Shown: positions 43,532-52,872, counted from the first letter of the stretch. The stretch: 64,000 bases of DNA from Acidobacteriota bacterium (GCA_016712445.1 JADJRB010000003.1:124001-188000), one strand, 5' to 3'. Translations and numbers: made by a program. The notes: a model not told the origin generated them from the letters alone.

Positions 43532-45946
43532 TCAGCAATCGGCGACAACGTACCCCCCGCCAAGGTCCTTGGCGAAGGCCCCCTTGTTGGAGCCTGCACC
43601 CAAGGAAATCACATAGGAATAGGCTCGCCCGTCGGCAAACTCGATGCCGCCGGCAATCCACCAGTCGGACTCGTTGAAGGCCGCCCCGCTGCCCGCCGAG
43701 ACCGATCCGGTCTTCGCCACGTGCAGCGCCACATCCTTGCTCGCCGCCGCGCACCACGCGCTCAGCCGGCGCAGCGTGCCGTCCTTCGTGTCACACACCG
43801 GCTGGCTCAGCACCGCGCGCAGGAACTTCGCCTGCGCCTCGCCGATGCCCTCAAGGTCCGGCAGTACGGTCCGCTTCGGTGTCTCCTCGCGGAACGTGTA
43901 GCTGCCATCGGCCAGCGGCTCGATCCGCTTGTAGCTTTCCACGAAATACGGCTCCGTCACGCCGCCGCCCTGTCCGCGCACGGCCGCCAGCGTCACCGCC
44001 GCCAGCCAGTGCACCGCCCGCGGCCGCCCGGCGAACCGGCCGAGCGCCAGGTTCGTTGCCATCGGCGTCTGCCGGTGGCGTTCCGGCAGGTAAAAGCCCA
44101 GCGTGTTCATCAGGTCCAGCGTGTGCTGGATGGTCGTGCCCTCGCCCAGCGCGCGCACCACCGCCGGGTTCAGCGACGAACCGAACGCCCGGCGCAGCGT
44201 CACGCGCGCCGGCGTCGCACCGCTCGCGGCGCCTGCACACCGCTGCTGCAGCCCCGGCATGCACGCATTGCTGACAGTCTTGTCGGGGTTGTCCTCTCCG
44301 CCCTCCGCCAGCAGCAGCGCCGCCGCCAGCTTCGCCACCGACCCCACCGACCGCGTCTCCTGCGTCCGGTCATACGGGCCCCGGCCAAACCCCCGGATCG
44401 ACGCGCGCGTGTCGCCGTATCCGGAATACGCCGTCGTCGCTGACGAATTGTAATAGCGCACGATCCGCCCCGTCTCGTCCGCCGCCGCAATCACCAGCGG
44501 CGTGTCGCCCTCCACGATGCTTAGACTGCCCAGTTCGTTGACAACGCGCTGCGGCAGCGCGCCCTTGCGATACCGCCCGCCCGCTTCCAGCTCCTCGCCC
44601 AGCGTCATCGCCGCCTCGCGCGCCCGCGCCCGGAACTGCGAATTCTTCGCCACGTCCAGCGTCACCGCCACTTCGCGCACCTTGCCGCGCCAGGGGTGTG
44701 TGCCAGTCAGCCGCGTCGGCTGGCGCTTGGCCGGCGTGATCGCCGACGCCTTCACCGCCGCCGCTTCCTCCACCGGCGCCAGCAGGTCCGTCAGCTCCGC
44801 CACCACTTCGCGCTGCACGTTCGGCGCCAGCTCCTTCGCCAGCCGCATCGGCGCCATCAGAGGCACCTCGGCGGTCACGCCCTCCATCCGCAGGATCTCG
44901 AGGAAAGCCGGGTCCGTCTGCCCGACATTCGCCGGCACACGCAGCTGGTCTAGCCGCGCCCGCGTCGCCTCACGCACCCGCTTGTCGGGGATCACGCGCG
45001 TCCCGTCCGCCAGCCGCGCCGAGTCACTTGCGCATTGCATCGCGCGCTTGCGGCTCTTCTTCTCGTCCACGCCGATCAGGTCGTACAGGATTTCGGCGCG
45101 CGCTTCCTCGCTGGCGGGCCAGGCGATCGGCCGGCGCACCGCCGCCGCCAGCACCAGCTGCTCGGCGGGGTCCAGCTCCTCGGCCGTCTTGCCGAACAGG
45201 AACTGCCCGGCCGCATATACGCCGTAGATGCTGCCCTGTTCGTCGCCGCCGCCCTGCACCAACGGAATATGCTCGGAAAACCAACGCTCCAGCCCGGCCG
45301 TGTCGCCGTCCTTCACGAGATACCGGTTCAGCACCGGTGCCTCGCTCAGTTCATGCAGCTTGCGCCACATCGGATTGGAGTTGCGCGAATGCATCTTCCA
45401 CATCGACCGGGCCAGCTGCATCTCCAGGGTCGAGCCTCCGCGTGAACTCACGGGCAGCCGCGCGAGGTGCAGCGCGTCCACACCAAACCGGTTGCGCCAT
45501 TCGCCCCGGTGCCGGTCCTCACTGAACACCACGCAGCGCCAGAAATAAGGCGGCGCCTCAGCAACCGGCACGGCCTTGTGGTCCGGCGACTCGCCGAACG
45601 GGCTCAGCTCGCTGCGTTCGAACTCGCCGAGATGGTCGTTCTCGGTCTCCGGATGCACGATGCCGAAATACCGCCCCTCGCTGTCGTACAGCGCCACCGC
45701 CCGCGCCCGCAGGTCGGCAAACTCGAACGCTTTCCAGCGCGCCTCGCCATTGATCAGCAGCGCCCCGTTCAGCCAGCCGAACCAGGCGAGCGCCCCGAAA
45801 TACAGGATCGACACCGCCAGCAGCGCCACGCCCAGCGTCCGGCGCTGCCCGCCCTTGATCACGATGGCCGGCACGCGCGTCGTCCACCGCGCCGCCCCGA
45901 TCCCGAATTCACGGGCCGAATCGAAGATCCTGGCGAGGAATCGCAA
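43532..45946 (-). CDS. Class A penicillin-binding-protein-like glycosyltransferase/transpeptidase
   Basis: An 804-residue protein with TTG start at 45946, behind AAGGA/GGAG. One N-terminal span is followed by a GT51-like domain that keeps SEDRH and RGGSTLEMQLAR (donor-site residues), but the usual ExxxFxxHxG pattern is partly changed. A linker region follows. The transpeptidase domain has SxxK in RSVGSVAKLAAALLL, SxN in SSLNPAV and KTG in VAKTGSVSAG, so the acyl-enzyme Ser, Lys and KTG are all present. It likely makes or edits peptidoglycan. It is divergent from housekeeping PBP1s and sits in the TIR island. Confidence 0.8.
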   Translation of the reverse strand: MRFLARIFDSAREFGIGAARWTTRVPAIVIKGGQRRTLGVALLAVSILYFGALAWFGWLNGALLINGEARWKAFEFADLRARAVALYDSEGRYFGIVHPETENDHLGEFERSELSPFGESPDHKAVPVAEAPPYFWRCVVFSEDRHRGEWRNRFGVDALHLARLPVSSRGGSTLEMQLARSMWKMHSRNSNPMWRKLHELSEAPVLNRYLVKDGDTAGLERWFSEHIPLVQGGGDEQGSIYGVYAAGQFLFGKTAEELDPAEQLVLAAAVRRPIAWPASEEARAEILYDLIGVDEKKSRKRAMQCASDSARLADGTRVIPDKRVREATRARLDQLRVPANVGQTDPAFLEILRMEGVTAEVPLMAPMRLAKELAPNVQREVVAELTDLLAPVEEAAAVKASAITPAKRQPTRLTGTHPWRGKVREVAVTLDVAKNSQFRARAREAAMTLGEELEAGGRYRKGALPQRVVNELGSLSIVEGDTPLVIAAADETGRIVRYYNSSATTAYSGYGDTRASIRGFGRGPYDRTQETRSVGSVAKLAAALLLAEGGEDNPDKTVSNACMPGLQQRCAGAASGATPARVTLRRAFGSSLNPAVVRALGEGTTIQHTLDLMNTLGFYLPERHRQTPMATNLALGRFAGRPRAVHWLAAVTLAAVRGQGGGVTEPYFVESYKRIEPLADGSYTFREETPKRTVLPDLEGIGEAQAKFLRAVLSQPVCDTKDGTLRRLSAWCAAASKDVALHVAKTGSVSAGSGAAFNESDWWIAGGIEFADGRAYSYVISLGAGSNKGAFAKDLGGGYVVADC

Positions 45947-46058
45947 CGGCTCCGGCTTTCCTTCAGGTCATGACATGAACGAAAACATTAACGGACATGA
46001 ACAGCCTGTGAAGGCGCCGCGCGCAGCCTGCCCGCGCCGCCTTGAATCGTCTGCCAAT

Positions 46059-46071
46059 GCCGGAAACCGGC
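46059..46071 (-). terminator. Short hairpin after the phosphatase gene
   Basis: GCCGG-AAA-CCGGC, a 5-bp perfect stem with 3-base loop, begins just 4 bases past the phosphatase stop on the minus strand. No U-run follows, so termination is only suggested. Confidence 0.3.
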
Positions 46072-46074
46072 GCG

Positions 46075-46863
46075 CTAGCGCTCGATCAGTTTCGCCCGCA
46101 GCTCGTCCTGCAGCGCCATGTCCACGCCCAGCACGTCGACCAGGTAGCCATCCACCGAACCCGCCTTGGCATTGATCGCGCCGAAGGCCCGGTCGAAGTA
46201 TTTGAGGTCCACACCCATGAAGGGGCGGTAGACTTCCGCCGGATAATCCTTGCCGATCATCTGGTTGAAGTAGGTCGCCATTTCCGGCAGCCGCAGTTCG
46301 ACCCCTACAGCTTCATTCGTCAGGTCATAGTCCGCGCGGGTGTCGGCGTCCGACACGCCCAGCACATGGTGCGTCAGCGCACACAGGATGCCCGTGCGGT
46401 CCTTGCCGGCCGCACAGTTCACAAGGCCCGCCGTCTCGCCCGGCGCTTCGGCCAGCTTCACGAACCAGTCGCGGAACAGTTCCTGATGGTGCGCCTTGAA
46501 CGGGGCGGCCGCATAGTACTCCGACATCCACTGGTCGGCGTCTGCCGCATCGACGGTCACGCGCGACAGGAACCGCATGTGCGGCGCCTCGCTCTCGCGT
46601 CCGCCATCATGGGTGATCGTCACCGGCGCGACGAAGCGGCTCTTCTGCTTCTCGCGCTCATCCGGCCGGCGCAGGTCCGCCTGCACATGGATGCCGAGGG
46701 CGTCCATTGCGGCCAGGTCTTCCTCGCTCGCCTCGGCATGGTGGCCCGACCGGTAGAGCCGTCCCATCTTCACGCGGCCACCCAGCCGGCTTTGGTATCC
46801 GCCAAAATCCCGGAAATTCCGGACCGTCTCGAAGCCCAGCAGGCGGGGTCGTGTCTGTGTCAT
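46075..46863 (-). CDS. Protein tyrosine/dual-specificity phosphatase (Y_phosphatase3 type)
   Basis: A 262-residue protein. ATG 46863 is chosen because the alternative adds 39 residues of shadow sequence. The start RNFRDFGGYQSRLGGRVKMGRLYRSG is the family's N-terminal signature, and the active site is NCAAGKDRTG (C-x5-R). Asp in ADLRRPDER may be the general acid. It may dephosphorylate proteins or phosphoinositide-like molecules. It is divergent from the TIR gene starting at 46983, so the 119-base gap should carry both promoters. Confidence 0.88.
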   Translation of the reverse strand: MTQTRPRLLGFETVRNFRDFGGYQSRLGGRVKMGRLYRSGHHAEASEEDLAAMDALGIHVQADLRRPDEREKQKSRFVAPVTITHDGGRESEAPHMRFLSRVTVDAADADQWMSEYYAAAPFKAHHQELFRDWFVKLAEAPGETAGLVNCAAGKDRTGILCALTHHVLGVSDADTRADYDLTNEAVGVELRLPEMATYFNQMIGKDYPAEVYRPFMGVDLKYFDRAFGAINAKAGSVDGYLVDVLGVDMALQDELRAKLIER

Positions 46864-46982
46864 GCACGGGAGGTAAAACGCCCCGCCGCCCCCGTCCAGT
46901 GACAATGCCGTGTCACCTCGGGGCAAGGCGGCGTTTCCAGATTGCGATGGCAGCGCCGCCGGTTTTGAAGCATGATGCAACC

Positions 46983-48209
46983 ATGCGGGGCACCCAAAAC
47001 CTCTCCGGATACCGGGGCCGGATCTTCCTGTCCTACTCCTCCGACGACCGGCCCGCTGCCAGCCGGATCGCGCAGGCCCTTCGCAATGCCGGCTTTTCCG
47101 TATTCTTTGACCGCAACGACCTTCCGCCCGGCGGCGACTATAACGAGCGCATCAATGCGGCGATCGCCCGGTCGGACGCGATTGTCTGCCTGATCAGCCC
47201 GTCATTCGTGCGCCCCGGCGCCTATACGCTTTCGGAGGTCGCCGCTGCCGAAGCGCGCTGGCCGAACGCGGTCGGACGCGTCCTGCCGGTGATGATCGCC
47301 GCCACGCCCTACGCGTCCCTTCCGCCCTACATTTCCTCCGTTACCGTCCTTGAACCCACCGGCAATCCGGAGGCGGATATCCTGCGCGGCGTGCGCCGCC
47401 TGCGAAAATGGACCCGCCGCTGGCGTGCGCTGGCGGCTGCGGCGTTCGCATTCGCCGTGCTTGCAGCCGGCGGCACCTGGTTCGGCGCACGCTATGTCGA
47501 GCAGCGCGCCGTCGAACTCACCTTCGCCGAGATCGAAGTAGAGCTCGAAGCCAACGCGCGCACCATGCAGGCCATGGCCGACAACTCGGTCACCCTGGCG
47601 CAAAGCGTCCTCGCCGTCTCCGAAGCGCTCCGCACGCCGGGTATCGAGATCATCGCGGGCCTGTTTCCAGCCGAAAATCTCGACACCGATGCCGACCCGG
47701 CGCGCCTTGTGAATCTCTACAACGAGCGGATGGACTGGCTGGCCACATCCGGACTGCTCGAAGATCCCTTGCAGGTCAACCGCGCCACCGAAGCCTGCGC
47801 CGCCATCGGCCGCACTGTCGAGCGCACCCGCGGCGTCACCGCGCGGCTCACCGATCTCAGCGACCCCCGTTTCACCATCACCGACGCCGCCTGGAGCGCC
47901 AACATGAACCGTGTCATGCGCGCCTCGCGCGATGACGGCGTAAAGATCGCAGCGCTGTACACCGACATGCACGACGCTCGCCGCTCCTACGGACAGGTTG
48001 CCGGCAGTGCCTCCGACTATCTCGATGCCATCCATTCCTTCTGCACATCAGGCCAGGTCAACCGCGCCTCGCTGAGCACCGCGCTTGCAACCGAGCGACT
48101 CGCATTCCAGACATTGGAACTGCAACTACGCCGCACCGTTGAGATACAGGAGCGCGCGGCCGCGTTGCTCACCGGAATTCGCGCGCGCTTCGGCTCCAAG
48201 GACGATTGA
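46983..48209 (+). CDS. Membrane-anchored TIR protein with periplasmic helical domain
   Basis: A 408-residue protein. ATG 46983 is chosen over longer frames that read into the divergent gene. The TIR domain covers residues 12-135: GRIFLSYSSDDRPAA (strand A, box 1), FFDRNDLPPGGDY, and the candidate catalytic Glu85 in YTLSEVAAAEA. A positively charged linker and a membrane span at ~148-167 follow. The ~240 C-terminal residues are helical and probably periplasmic, with a cysteine pair (TEACAA, SFCTSG). A TIR domain suggests NAD cleavage or scaffold signalling. The RyR gene follows 9 bases later. Confidence 0.85.
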   Translation: MRGTQNLSGYRGRIFLSYSSDDRPAASRIAQALRNAGFSVFFDRNDLPPGGDYNERINAAIARSDAIVCLISPSFVRPGAYTLSEVAAAEARWPNAVGRVLPVMIAATPYASLPPYISSVTVLEPTGNPEADILRGVRRLRKWTRRWRALAAAAFAFAVLAAGGTWFGARYVEQRAVELTFAEIEVELEANARTMQAMADNSVTLAQSVLAVSEALRTPGIEIIAGLFPAENLDTDADPARLVNLYNERMDWLATSGLLEDPLQVNRATEACAAIGRTVERTRGVTARLTDLSDPRFTITDAAWSANMNRVMRASRDDGVKIAALYTDMHDARRSYGQVAGSASDYLDAIHSFCTSGQVNRASLSTALATERLAFQTLELQLRRTVEIQERAAALLTGIRARFGSKDD

Positions 48210-48218
48210 CTGATCCAT

Positions 48219-48572
48219 ATGCCACCTCCGCCAGACCACCTCGACGCCATCGCGCGCACCGTTCACGAAGCCCTGCGCGGCTGGGCCGCTGCCCACGGCC
48301 AGCACGACATTCCCGCCTGGGACGATGCGCCGGACTGGATGCACGCCTCCACCCGCGAAAGCGTTCGCCATGCCATCGAGCACACCTCCCCCAGCGGGCG
48401 CACGCAGCACGAACAATGGGTCGCCCAGAAACAGCGCGACGGCTGGCGCCACGGCGCCGTGAAGGACGCCGCGGCGAAAACCCATCCCCTGATGGTGCCC
48501 TACGACGACCTGCCTGACTGGGAGCGCCGCAAGGACGCCCTCATCAACGCCCTCGCCCTCGCGCTGGCCTGA
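48219..48572 (+). CDS. Stand-alone RyR-domain protein
   Basis: A 117-residue protein consisting almost wholly of one RyR (ryanodine receptor repeat, PF02026) domain. The signature runs WMHASTRESVRHAIEH, HEQWVAQKQRDGWRHG, KDAAAKTHPLMVPYDDLPDWERRKDAL. RyR domains are found in bacterial conflict and nucleotide-signalling systems, where they are predicted ligand sensors. It follows the TIR gene by 9 bases and is likely in the same operon. The stop faces the DUF1353 stop three bases away. Confidence 0.85.
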   Translation: MPPPPDHLDAIARTVHEALRGWAAAHGQHDIPAWDDAPDWMHASTRESVRHAIEHTSPSGRTQHEQWVAQKQRDGWRHGAVKDAAAKTHPLMVPYDDLPDWERRKDALINALALALA

Positions 48573-48581
48573 GGCTCAGGC
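48567..48581. terminator. Bidirectional hairpin between convergent RyR and DUF1353 genes
   Basis: GCCTGA-GGC-TCAGGC is a perfect 6-bp stem that includes both stop codons (TGA at 48570-48572, TCA at 48576-48578). TTTCGCCTT follows on the plus strand. It could help end both transcripts. The kinase/hypothetical pair at 40896-40904 has a similar but weaker TGA-GCC-TCA layout. Confidence 0.4.
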
Positions 48582-49175
48582 TTTCGCCTTGCCCGCCTTC
48601 TTCTGCTTCTCCGGCGCCCAGCCAAACCCATCTGCCGCGTAGGGCGGATCGACATCCTCGCCTGTCTCGATATCGACGAACTTCCAGTCGTCTTTCAGGC
48701 CATACCCGCCGCCGCCGAAGAAGCGCACCATCCGGTACATCAGCGAGCGCCGCAGCGCGCCGACGCCCGCCTCGCGCATGGCGTTGAGGAACAACCGGTC
48801 CGCCAGCCGGCGGGCCTTCTTCTGGCCGAGCGCGTAGAGATAATCATGCAGCACCGCCGCCGGCGCATGCCGCCCGAAGGGCTGCACGATGAAATGGAAA
48901 AAGCTCGGGATCGAAGCAAAGTCTGTCACGAAGCCCAGCGGAATCTCCACCGACACCATCGCCCCGCGCACCTCATGCATGTACGCATACGGACGGGTCA
49001 CAACAGCCAGCGTGCGCCCCTGCTTCTCCATGTCCGCCAGGATCGCCACCGCAATCAGCCGGCGGCGCGCCTCGCCCCGGCCCACATGCGTTGCCTTGCG
49101 GACGGCTTCCAGCCCGGTATCAGCGTCGAGCGACTCAAAGTCCGACACCTGCGCCGTCATGTCCACGAATGGCAT
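48576..49175 (-). CDS. DUF1353 family protein
   Basis: A 199-residue protein. The DUF1353 motif is seen as VEIPLGFVTDFASIPSFF, APAAVLHDYLYALGQKKARRLADRLFLNAM and YRMVRFFG. The family is common in phages and near cell-wall-degrading genes, and may be an enzyme or wall-associated factor. A strong GAGGAG site precedes the ATG. It is the last gene of the leftward TIR operon, 31 bases after the protease gene. Confidence 0.85.
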   Translation of the reverse strand: MPFVDMTAQVSDFESLDADTGLEAVRKATHVGRGEARRRLIAVAILADMEKQGRTLAVVTRPYAYMHEVRGAMVSVEIPLGFVTDFASIPSFFHFIVQPFGRHAPAAVLHDYLYALGQKKARRLADRLFLNAMREAGVGALRRSLMYRMVRFFGGGGYGLKDDWKFVDIETGEDVDPPYAADGFGWAPEKQKKAGKAKA

Positions 49176-49206
49176 TTCGCTCCTCCTCGGCTGGCCTTCC
49201 CGCCCG

Positions 49207-50991
49207 CTAGTTCAGCCCCTTGGCCAGCTTGAAGGCATTGAACAGCGGCCGCAGCCACAGGCCCTCATTGGCGTTGTACTTGCCGCCCTGCCCGTTGAGG
49301 CGCGGGCGCAGGCCGCCCGCATGATGCAGGCCGATCAGCTCCATCGTCCGGCTGTTGAAAACCGGGCTGCCGGAATTGCCCGGTTCCGTTGGTGCTCGGT
49401 AATGCAGCCGCCGCGGCTCTGGCCCCGGCACCGTCCCGATACGGACGTTCTCGTAATCGATCAGATCATTGTCGCTCAGCGAGATCGACAGTTCCCGGCC
49501 CAGCGGATAGCCGATCACATACACCGTGGTCGCCTTGTCGCGGTATTGCGGCACGCCGCTCTTGCTCTCGACCGCCTCGCGCTGCTTCAGCTTCGGCAAG
49601 CCGTCCGCCATCTTGCACATCCCGCCCAGCGCGCGCAGGTCCGGATAGCGCGGCGTATTCTGGCGCAGCTTGAAAATCGAGACGTCATGCTCCGTGGGCG
49701 AAGATGTCCACAGATGCTCGTCCAGCGGGAACGCGTCCGAGAAGTTCGCGGCATCGAACCGCACCCGTCCGTCACCCACACCCATCGCGGGCTGGTCAGC
49801 CGGATCAGGCGAGATCACGTGCGCATTGGTGATGAACAACACCTCGCCCTGAAGCGAAGGATGCACGCACTCGCCATTCAGCAGGAAGCCGGTGCCGAAC
49901 GTCGCATCACTCCCCTGCACGGTGTCCATCATCACGCGGCCCACGCAGCGGGAAAAGTCGATGATCGTCTTCAGCCGGTCGATCCGGAACGGCCCGTCAT
50001 TGCCGAATACCTTCTCATACTGGTGCAGCGCGCGGTCGGCCGCCTGCGCGCCGGCTGCGTCTTCCGGCAGCATCTCGTCCGTATGCGGCGCAAGCAGTTC
50101 GCGCGTCTGCGCCGGGTTCAGCCTGATGCCGCCCTGGTCGGACGCCATCAGCGCATAGCGCAGCAGGTGGGTGATCTCCGCCTTGTCCGCCTCATTCGGC
50201 GTGATGCCCCAAATCTGCTCGAACTGGCGCAGGGTCCCGTTGATCGCAAAGGCGTCCCCGCCCGCCAGGTCGAGATAGCGCCGGATCGCGGCCTTCGCCT
50301 CATCCCAGCGCCCGAGATGCGCATAGGCTTCCGCAGCCGAGGCAACGTCCCACGCCGCCGGCTCCGCCTGACCGTTCACGCCCGCAACGATCTCGTTGGC
50401 AATGTCATTCGCCGGCACCGCCAGCGGCAGGAAGATTTGCCAGCGCTGCGCGATCGCGCACAGGGCCAGCAGGTTTCCTCCCGGAAAATACGCGCCCGGC
50501 GTGCCGCGCAGGCGCGCAAACGCGAAGCCGTAAGCCGCCGCCGACTTGCGCAGGAATCCCTCGCACACATCGCGCGCCGCCGGTGGGCGCCGCTGGGTCG
50601 CGGTCACGAACAACTGCTTGTAGGCGCGCCCTTCCAGGCTCCAGCATTCGGTCTCGGTGAAGGCGTCCGCTTCCTCCTGCGCCGCCGCCCGCGCATCCCG
50701 GATCAGCGCCAGCGCCGGCACCAGCGCATTTCGCTCCACCAGCGCCTGCGCGTGGTATTGCAGCAGCCATCCGCGCCGTACGCCGACCGCCTCGATGAAC
50801 TGCGCTGCCATTTCGACCGCCTGATGCGCCCGCGCGCTGCGCAGCGCCTTGAAACCGGCCTTCAGTTCCGGCGAGCCGTTATCCTGCGCCGCAATCACCG
50901 CATCGGTCAGCGCCGCCGCCTTCGCGGCGAGCTCCGCTTCGTTCTCGAAGCCCGCATCCTTCAGTTCACGGATGGCCTGCTCGACCGACAT
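49207..50991 (-). CDS. TRAFs-binding/TPR domain fused to trypsin-like serine protease
   Basis: A 594-residue protein. Residues ~20-330 form a helical domain with the MAP3K TRAFs-binding (DUF4071-like) hallmark CWSLEGRAYKQLF and EAYAHLGRWDEAKAAIRRYLDL. Residues ~350-590 form a trypsin-like protease with an intact triad: His391 (ITNAHVI), Asp436 (TEHDVSIF) and Ser540 (EPGNSGSP). No signal peptide or membrane span is visible, so it should be cytosolic. TRAFs-binding domains link to ASK-type and TIR signalling in other systems. The SD overlaps the stop of the GH108 gene, giving close translational coupling. Confidence 0.85.
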   Translation of the reverse strand: MSVEQAIRELKDAGFENEAELAAKAAALTDAVIAAQDNGSPELKAGFKALRSARAHQAVEMAAQFIEAVGVRRGWLLQYHAQALVERNALVPALALIRDARAAAQEEADAFTETECWSLEGRAYKQLFVTATQRRPPAARDVCEGFLRKSAAAYGFAFARLRGTPGAYFPGGNLLALCAIAQRWQIFLPLAVPANDIANEIVAGVNGQAEPAAWDVASAAEAYAHLGRWDEAKAAIRRYLDLAGGDAFAINGTLRQFEQIWGITPNEADKAEITHLLRYALMASDQGGIRLNPAQTRELLAPHTDEMLPEDAAGAQAADRALHQYEKVFGNDGPFRIDRLKTIIDFSRCVGRVMMDTVQGSDATFGTGFLLNGECVHPSLQGEVLFITNAHVISPDPADQPAMGVGDGRVRFDAANFSDAFPLDEHLWTSSPTEHDVSIFKLRQNTPRYPDLRALGGMCKMADGLPKLKQREAVESKSGVPQYRDKATTVYVIGYPLGRELSISLSDNDLIDYENVRIGTVPGPEPRRLHYRAPTEPGNSGSPVFNSRTMELIGLHHAGGLRPRLNGQGGKYNANEGLWLRPLFNAFKLAKGLN

Positions 50992-51000
50992 GACGCGCTC

Positions 51001-52845
51001 CTAATCCACATACCCGGCGAAGGGCGTATTCTCCGGCACAATGTCACCGCCCAGCGATTCATAATCACTGTGCGTGCCGCCTTCCCCGGTGGCTTTCTCC
51101 AGATCAGTGACCCGGTTCAACCAGCCCTTCAGGAATACTTCCTGGCTCTTGTCATTGGCCACGATCCGGTGGAACAGCGCCCGCCGCTCGGTGAGGTACT
51201 GCTTGCAGATATCCTTCGTCGCGTGCCGGCCGATCGCCGTGAACGTCTGCCCGCCGATCGCGCCGTCCACCTTCAGGCTCTCGCCCAGCGAATTCAGCGC
51301 CCGCTGCAGCAGCTTCGACGCCCCGCCCGGCCCATGGTTCACCGCCGCGTCGAACATCAAGAGGTCCAGCTGCCGCTTCAGCCGGTCACAGCGCGCCGCC
51401 AGCCAGTAGTCCGACCAGTAGATCGCCCGCACCTCGGACTTGGTGATCTCCGAAACCGGCCTCGGCGCCTCGCCGCGCGAGTCCAGCCACTCGTGATACA
51501 CCTTCTCAGTGATCCCGTAATTCGTCTTGCCGCCCTTGTCGGCCTTTTGGTCGCTGTAGCCACCTTCCCACTTGAAGCAGAAGCTGAGCGCCGTATCGAA
51601 CCGGTCAGCCGCAGGCATCGGCGCCACCTTGGTCTCGGGTTTCGGCTCGGACTTGGGCGCCGCCTTCTCCGCCGGCTCGCCCGTGATCGTTTTCACGGCC
51701 GCATCCGCCAATGGCTTCAGCGCGCCGGAAGCCCAGGCGTCCTTCAGTGTACGGAAGGCGAACCGCATCAGCTCGCCAGACGTGACCGACTCGCGCCCAT
51801 CCTCGCCGCCCGCAGCCGGCGCTGGCGCCGCCGCCAGGAACGGCCGCACAGCCTCCACCATCTCCGCTGCCCGGTCCTGCAGCCGCTTGCGGTCCGCCGC
51901 GATCAGGTAAGGCGAGATCGCCACCACCCGCCGGAAGGCGTTCAGCGCCTCGTCCGGCTGCCCGCCCGCCTGCAGCACGCGCTGCAGCGTGATCCACGCA
52001 TCGCCCACCGCCGGCACATCCTCGATGTTCTCGTGCTGCCCGGTCGCCGTCACGCGCACCACCGCATAGTCGCGCCCGCTCACCCGCTTGCCGCCCACGC
52101 GCAGCTCCGGCGTCAGGCGCCCGTTGCCGAAATCCAGCTCCGCCGTGCCTTCGCCCTTGCCGCCCGGCAGCATCACGTAATAGCCCGCCTCGAACGGCAC
52201 CTCCGCCACCGGCACCCGCAGGCGCGTCTGATAGGTCCCGTCCTGCGCCTTCAGCAGCCGCGCAATCTCCACCGCCGCCGTATAGCCGATCTTCTTCAGG
52301 AACTTGCTCGCCACCTTGCCGGCCACCGCCGCCAGCAGCACGCTCTCGTGGCCGTCCTCGTCCTCCTCCGGCGCGCCGGGTTCCGGCTGCCCCGGATCAT
52401 TGCGCACCGCCGAGGAAAGCTTGTCATTCAGGTCCAGCAGCGCCCCCAGCATCGCTTCCGAGCGAAGCGCCAGCACAACGAACTCGCCGTCGAGCCGCCC
52501 ATGCCACGGCATCTGCGAGCAGATCGACGTCACCGCCGGGTCCACCGCCGCCGCGTTCTTGGCCGAAATCCCCTCCCGCACCTGCCGGGGATCGATCATC
52601 GCGCTCTGGCGCAGCTTGGTCTGCACCTGCGTCGCCACTGACAGGTCCGACAGGAACAGCGCGTGAAACTTGCTCGTCAGCACCCCGGACCGCGCCAGCT
52701 TCAGGTCCACCAGGTCCAGGCTCACATAGGCCGCGTCCGACGCAATCGCCCCGCCGGCCGAGGGCGCGCCCTTCACTTCCGCCCGGATCCACCGGGTTGA
52801 GCGCCTCGGCGCCCCGAACAGGCCCCCGCCTTTTTCATCCGCCAT
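51001..52845 (-). CDS. GH108 muramidase domain fused to a large unknown N-terminal region
   Basis: A 614-residue protein. Residues ~416-575 are a GH108 N-acetylmuramidase (phage endolysin-like) domain, with catalytic Glu427 in FKWEGGYSD, then NYGITEKVYHEWL and FDAAVNHGPGGASKLLQRAL. Residues 1-400 have no family I recognise; a beta-rich stretch (~200-275) and a small TPR-like helical part (~285-335) are visible. There is no signal peptide. Its role could be peptidoglycan degradation on release, or sensing. The 92-base gap upstream contains a doubled AACGTT motif. Confidence 0.8.
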   Translation of the reverse strand: MADEKGGGLFGAPRRSTRWIRAEVKGAPSAGGAIASDAAYVSLDLVDLKLARSGVLTSKFHALFLSDLSVATQVQTKLRQSAMIDPRQVREGISAKNAAAVDPAVTSICSQMPWHGRLDGEFVVLALRSEAMLGALLDLNDKLSSAVRNDPGQPEPGAPEEDEDGHESVLLAAVAGKVASKFLKKIGYTAAVEIARLLKAQDGTYQTRLRVPVAEVPFEAGYYVMLPGGKGEGTAELDFGNGRLTPELRVGGKRVSGRDYAVVRVTATGQHENIEDVPAVGDAWITLQRVLQAGGQPDEALNAFRRVVAISPYLIAADRKRLQDRAAEMVEAVRPFLAAAPAPAAGGEDGRESVTSGELMRFAFRTLKDAWASGALKPLADAAVKTITGEPAEKAAPKSEPKPETKVAPMPAADRFDTALSFCFKWEGGYSDQKADKGGKTNYGITEKVYHEWLDSRGEAPRPVSEITKSEVRAIYWSDYWLAARCDRLKRQLDLLMFDAAVNHGPGGASKLLQRALNSLGESLKVDGAIGGQTFTAIGRHATKDICKQYLTERRALFHRIVANDKSQEVFLKGWLNRVTDLEKATGEGGTHSDYESLGGDIVPENTPFAGYVD

Positions 52846-52872
52846 GGTCCCACTCCGCGACGCCTGGATTTT

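Noticed and set aside
48889..52641. 1250-residue plus-strand open frame opposite the trypsin and muramidase genes
   Set aside because: Arg/His/Leu-rich shadow translation. The minus-strand genes carry intact catalytic motifs, strong SDs and family matches.
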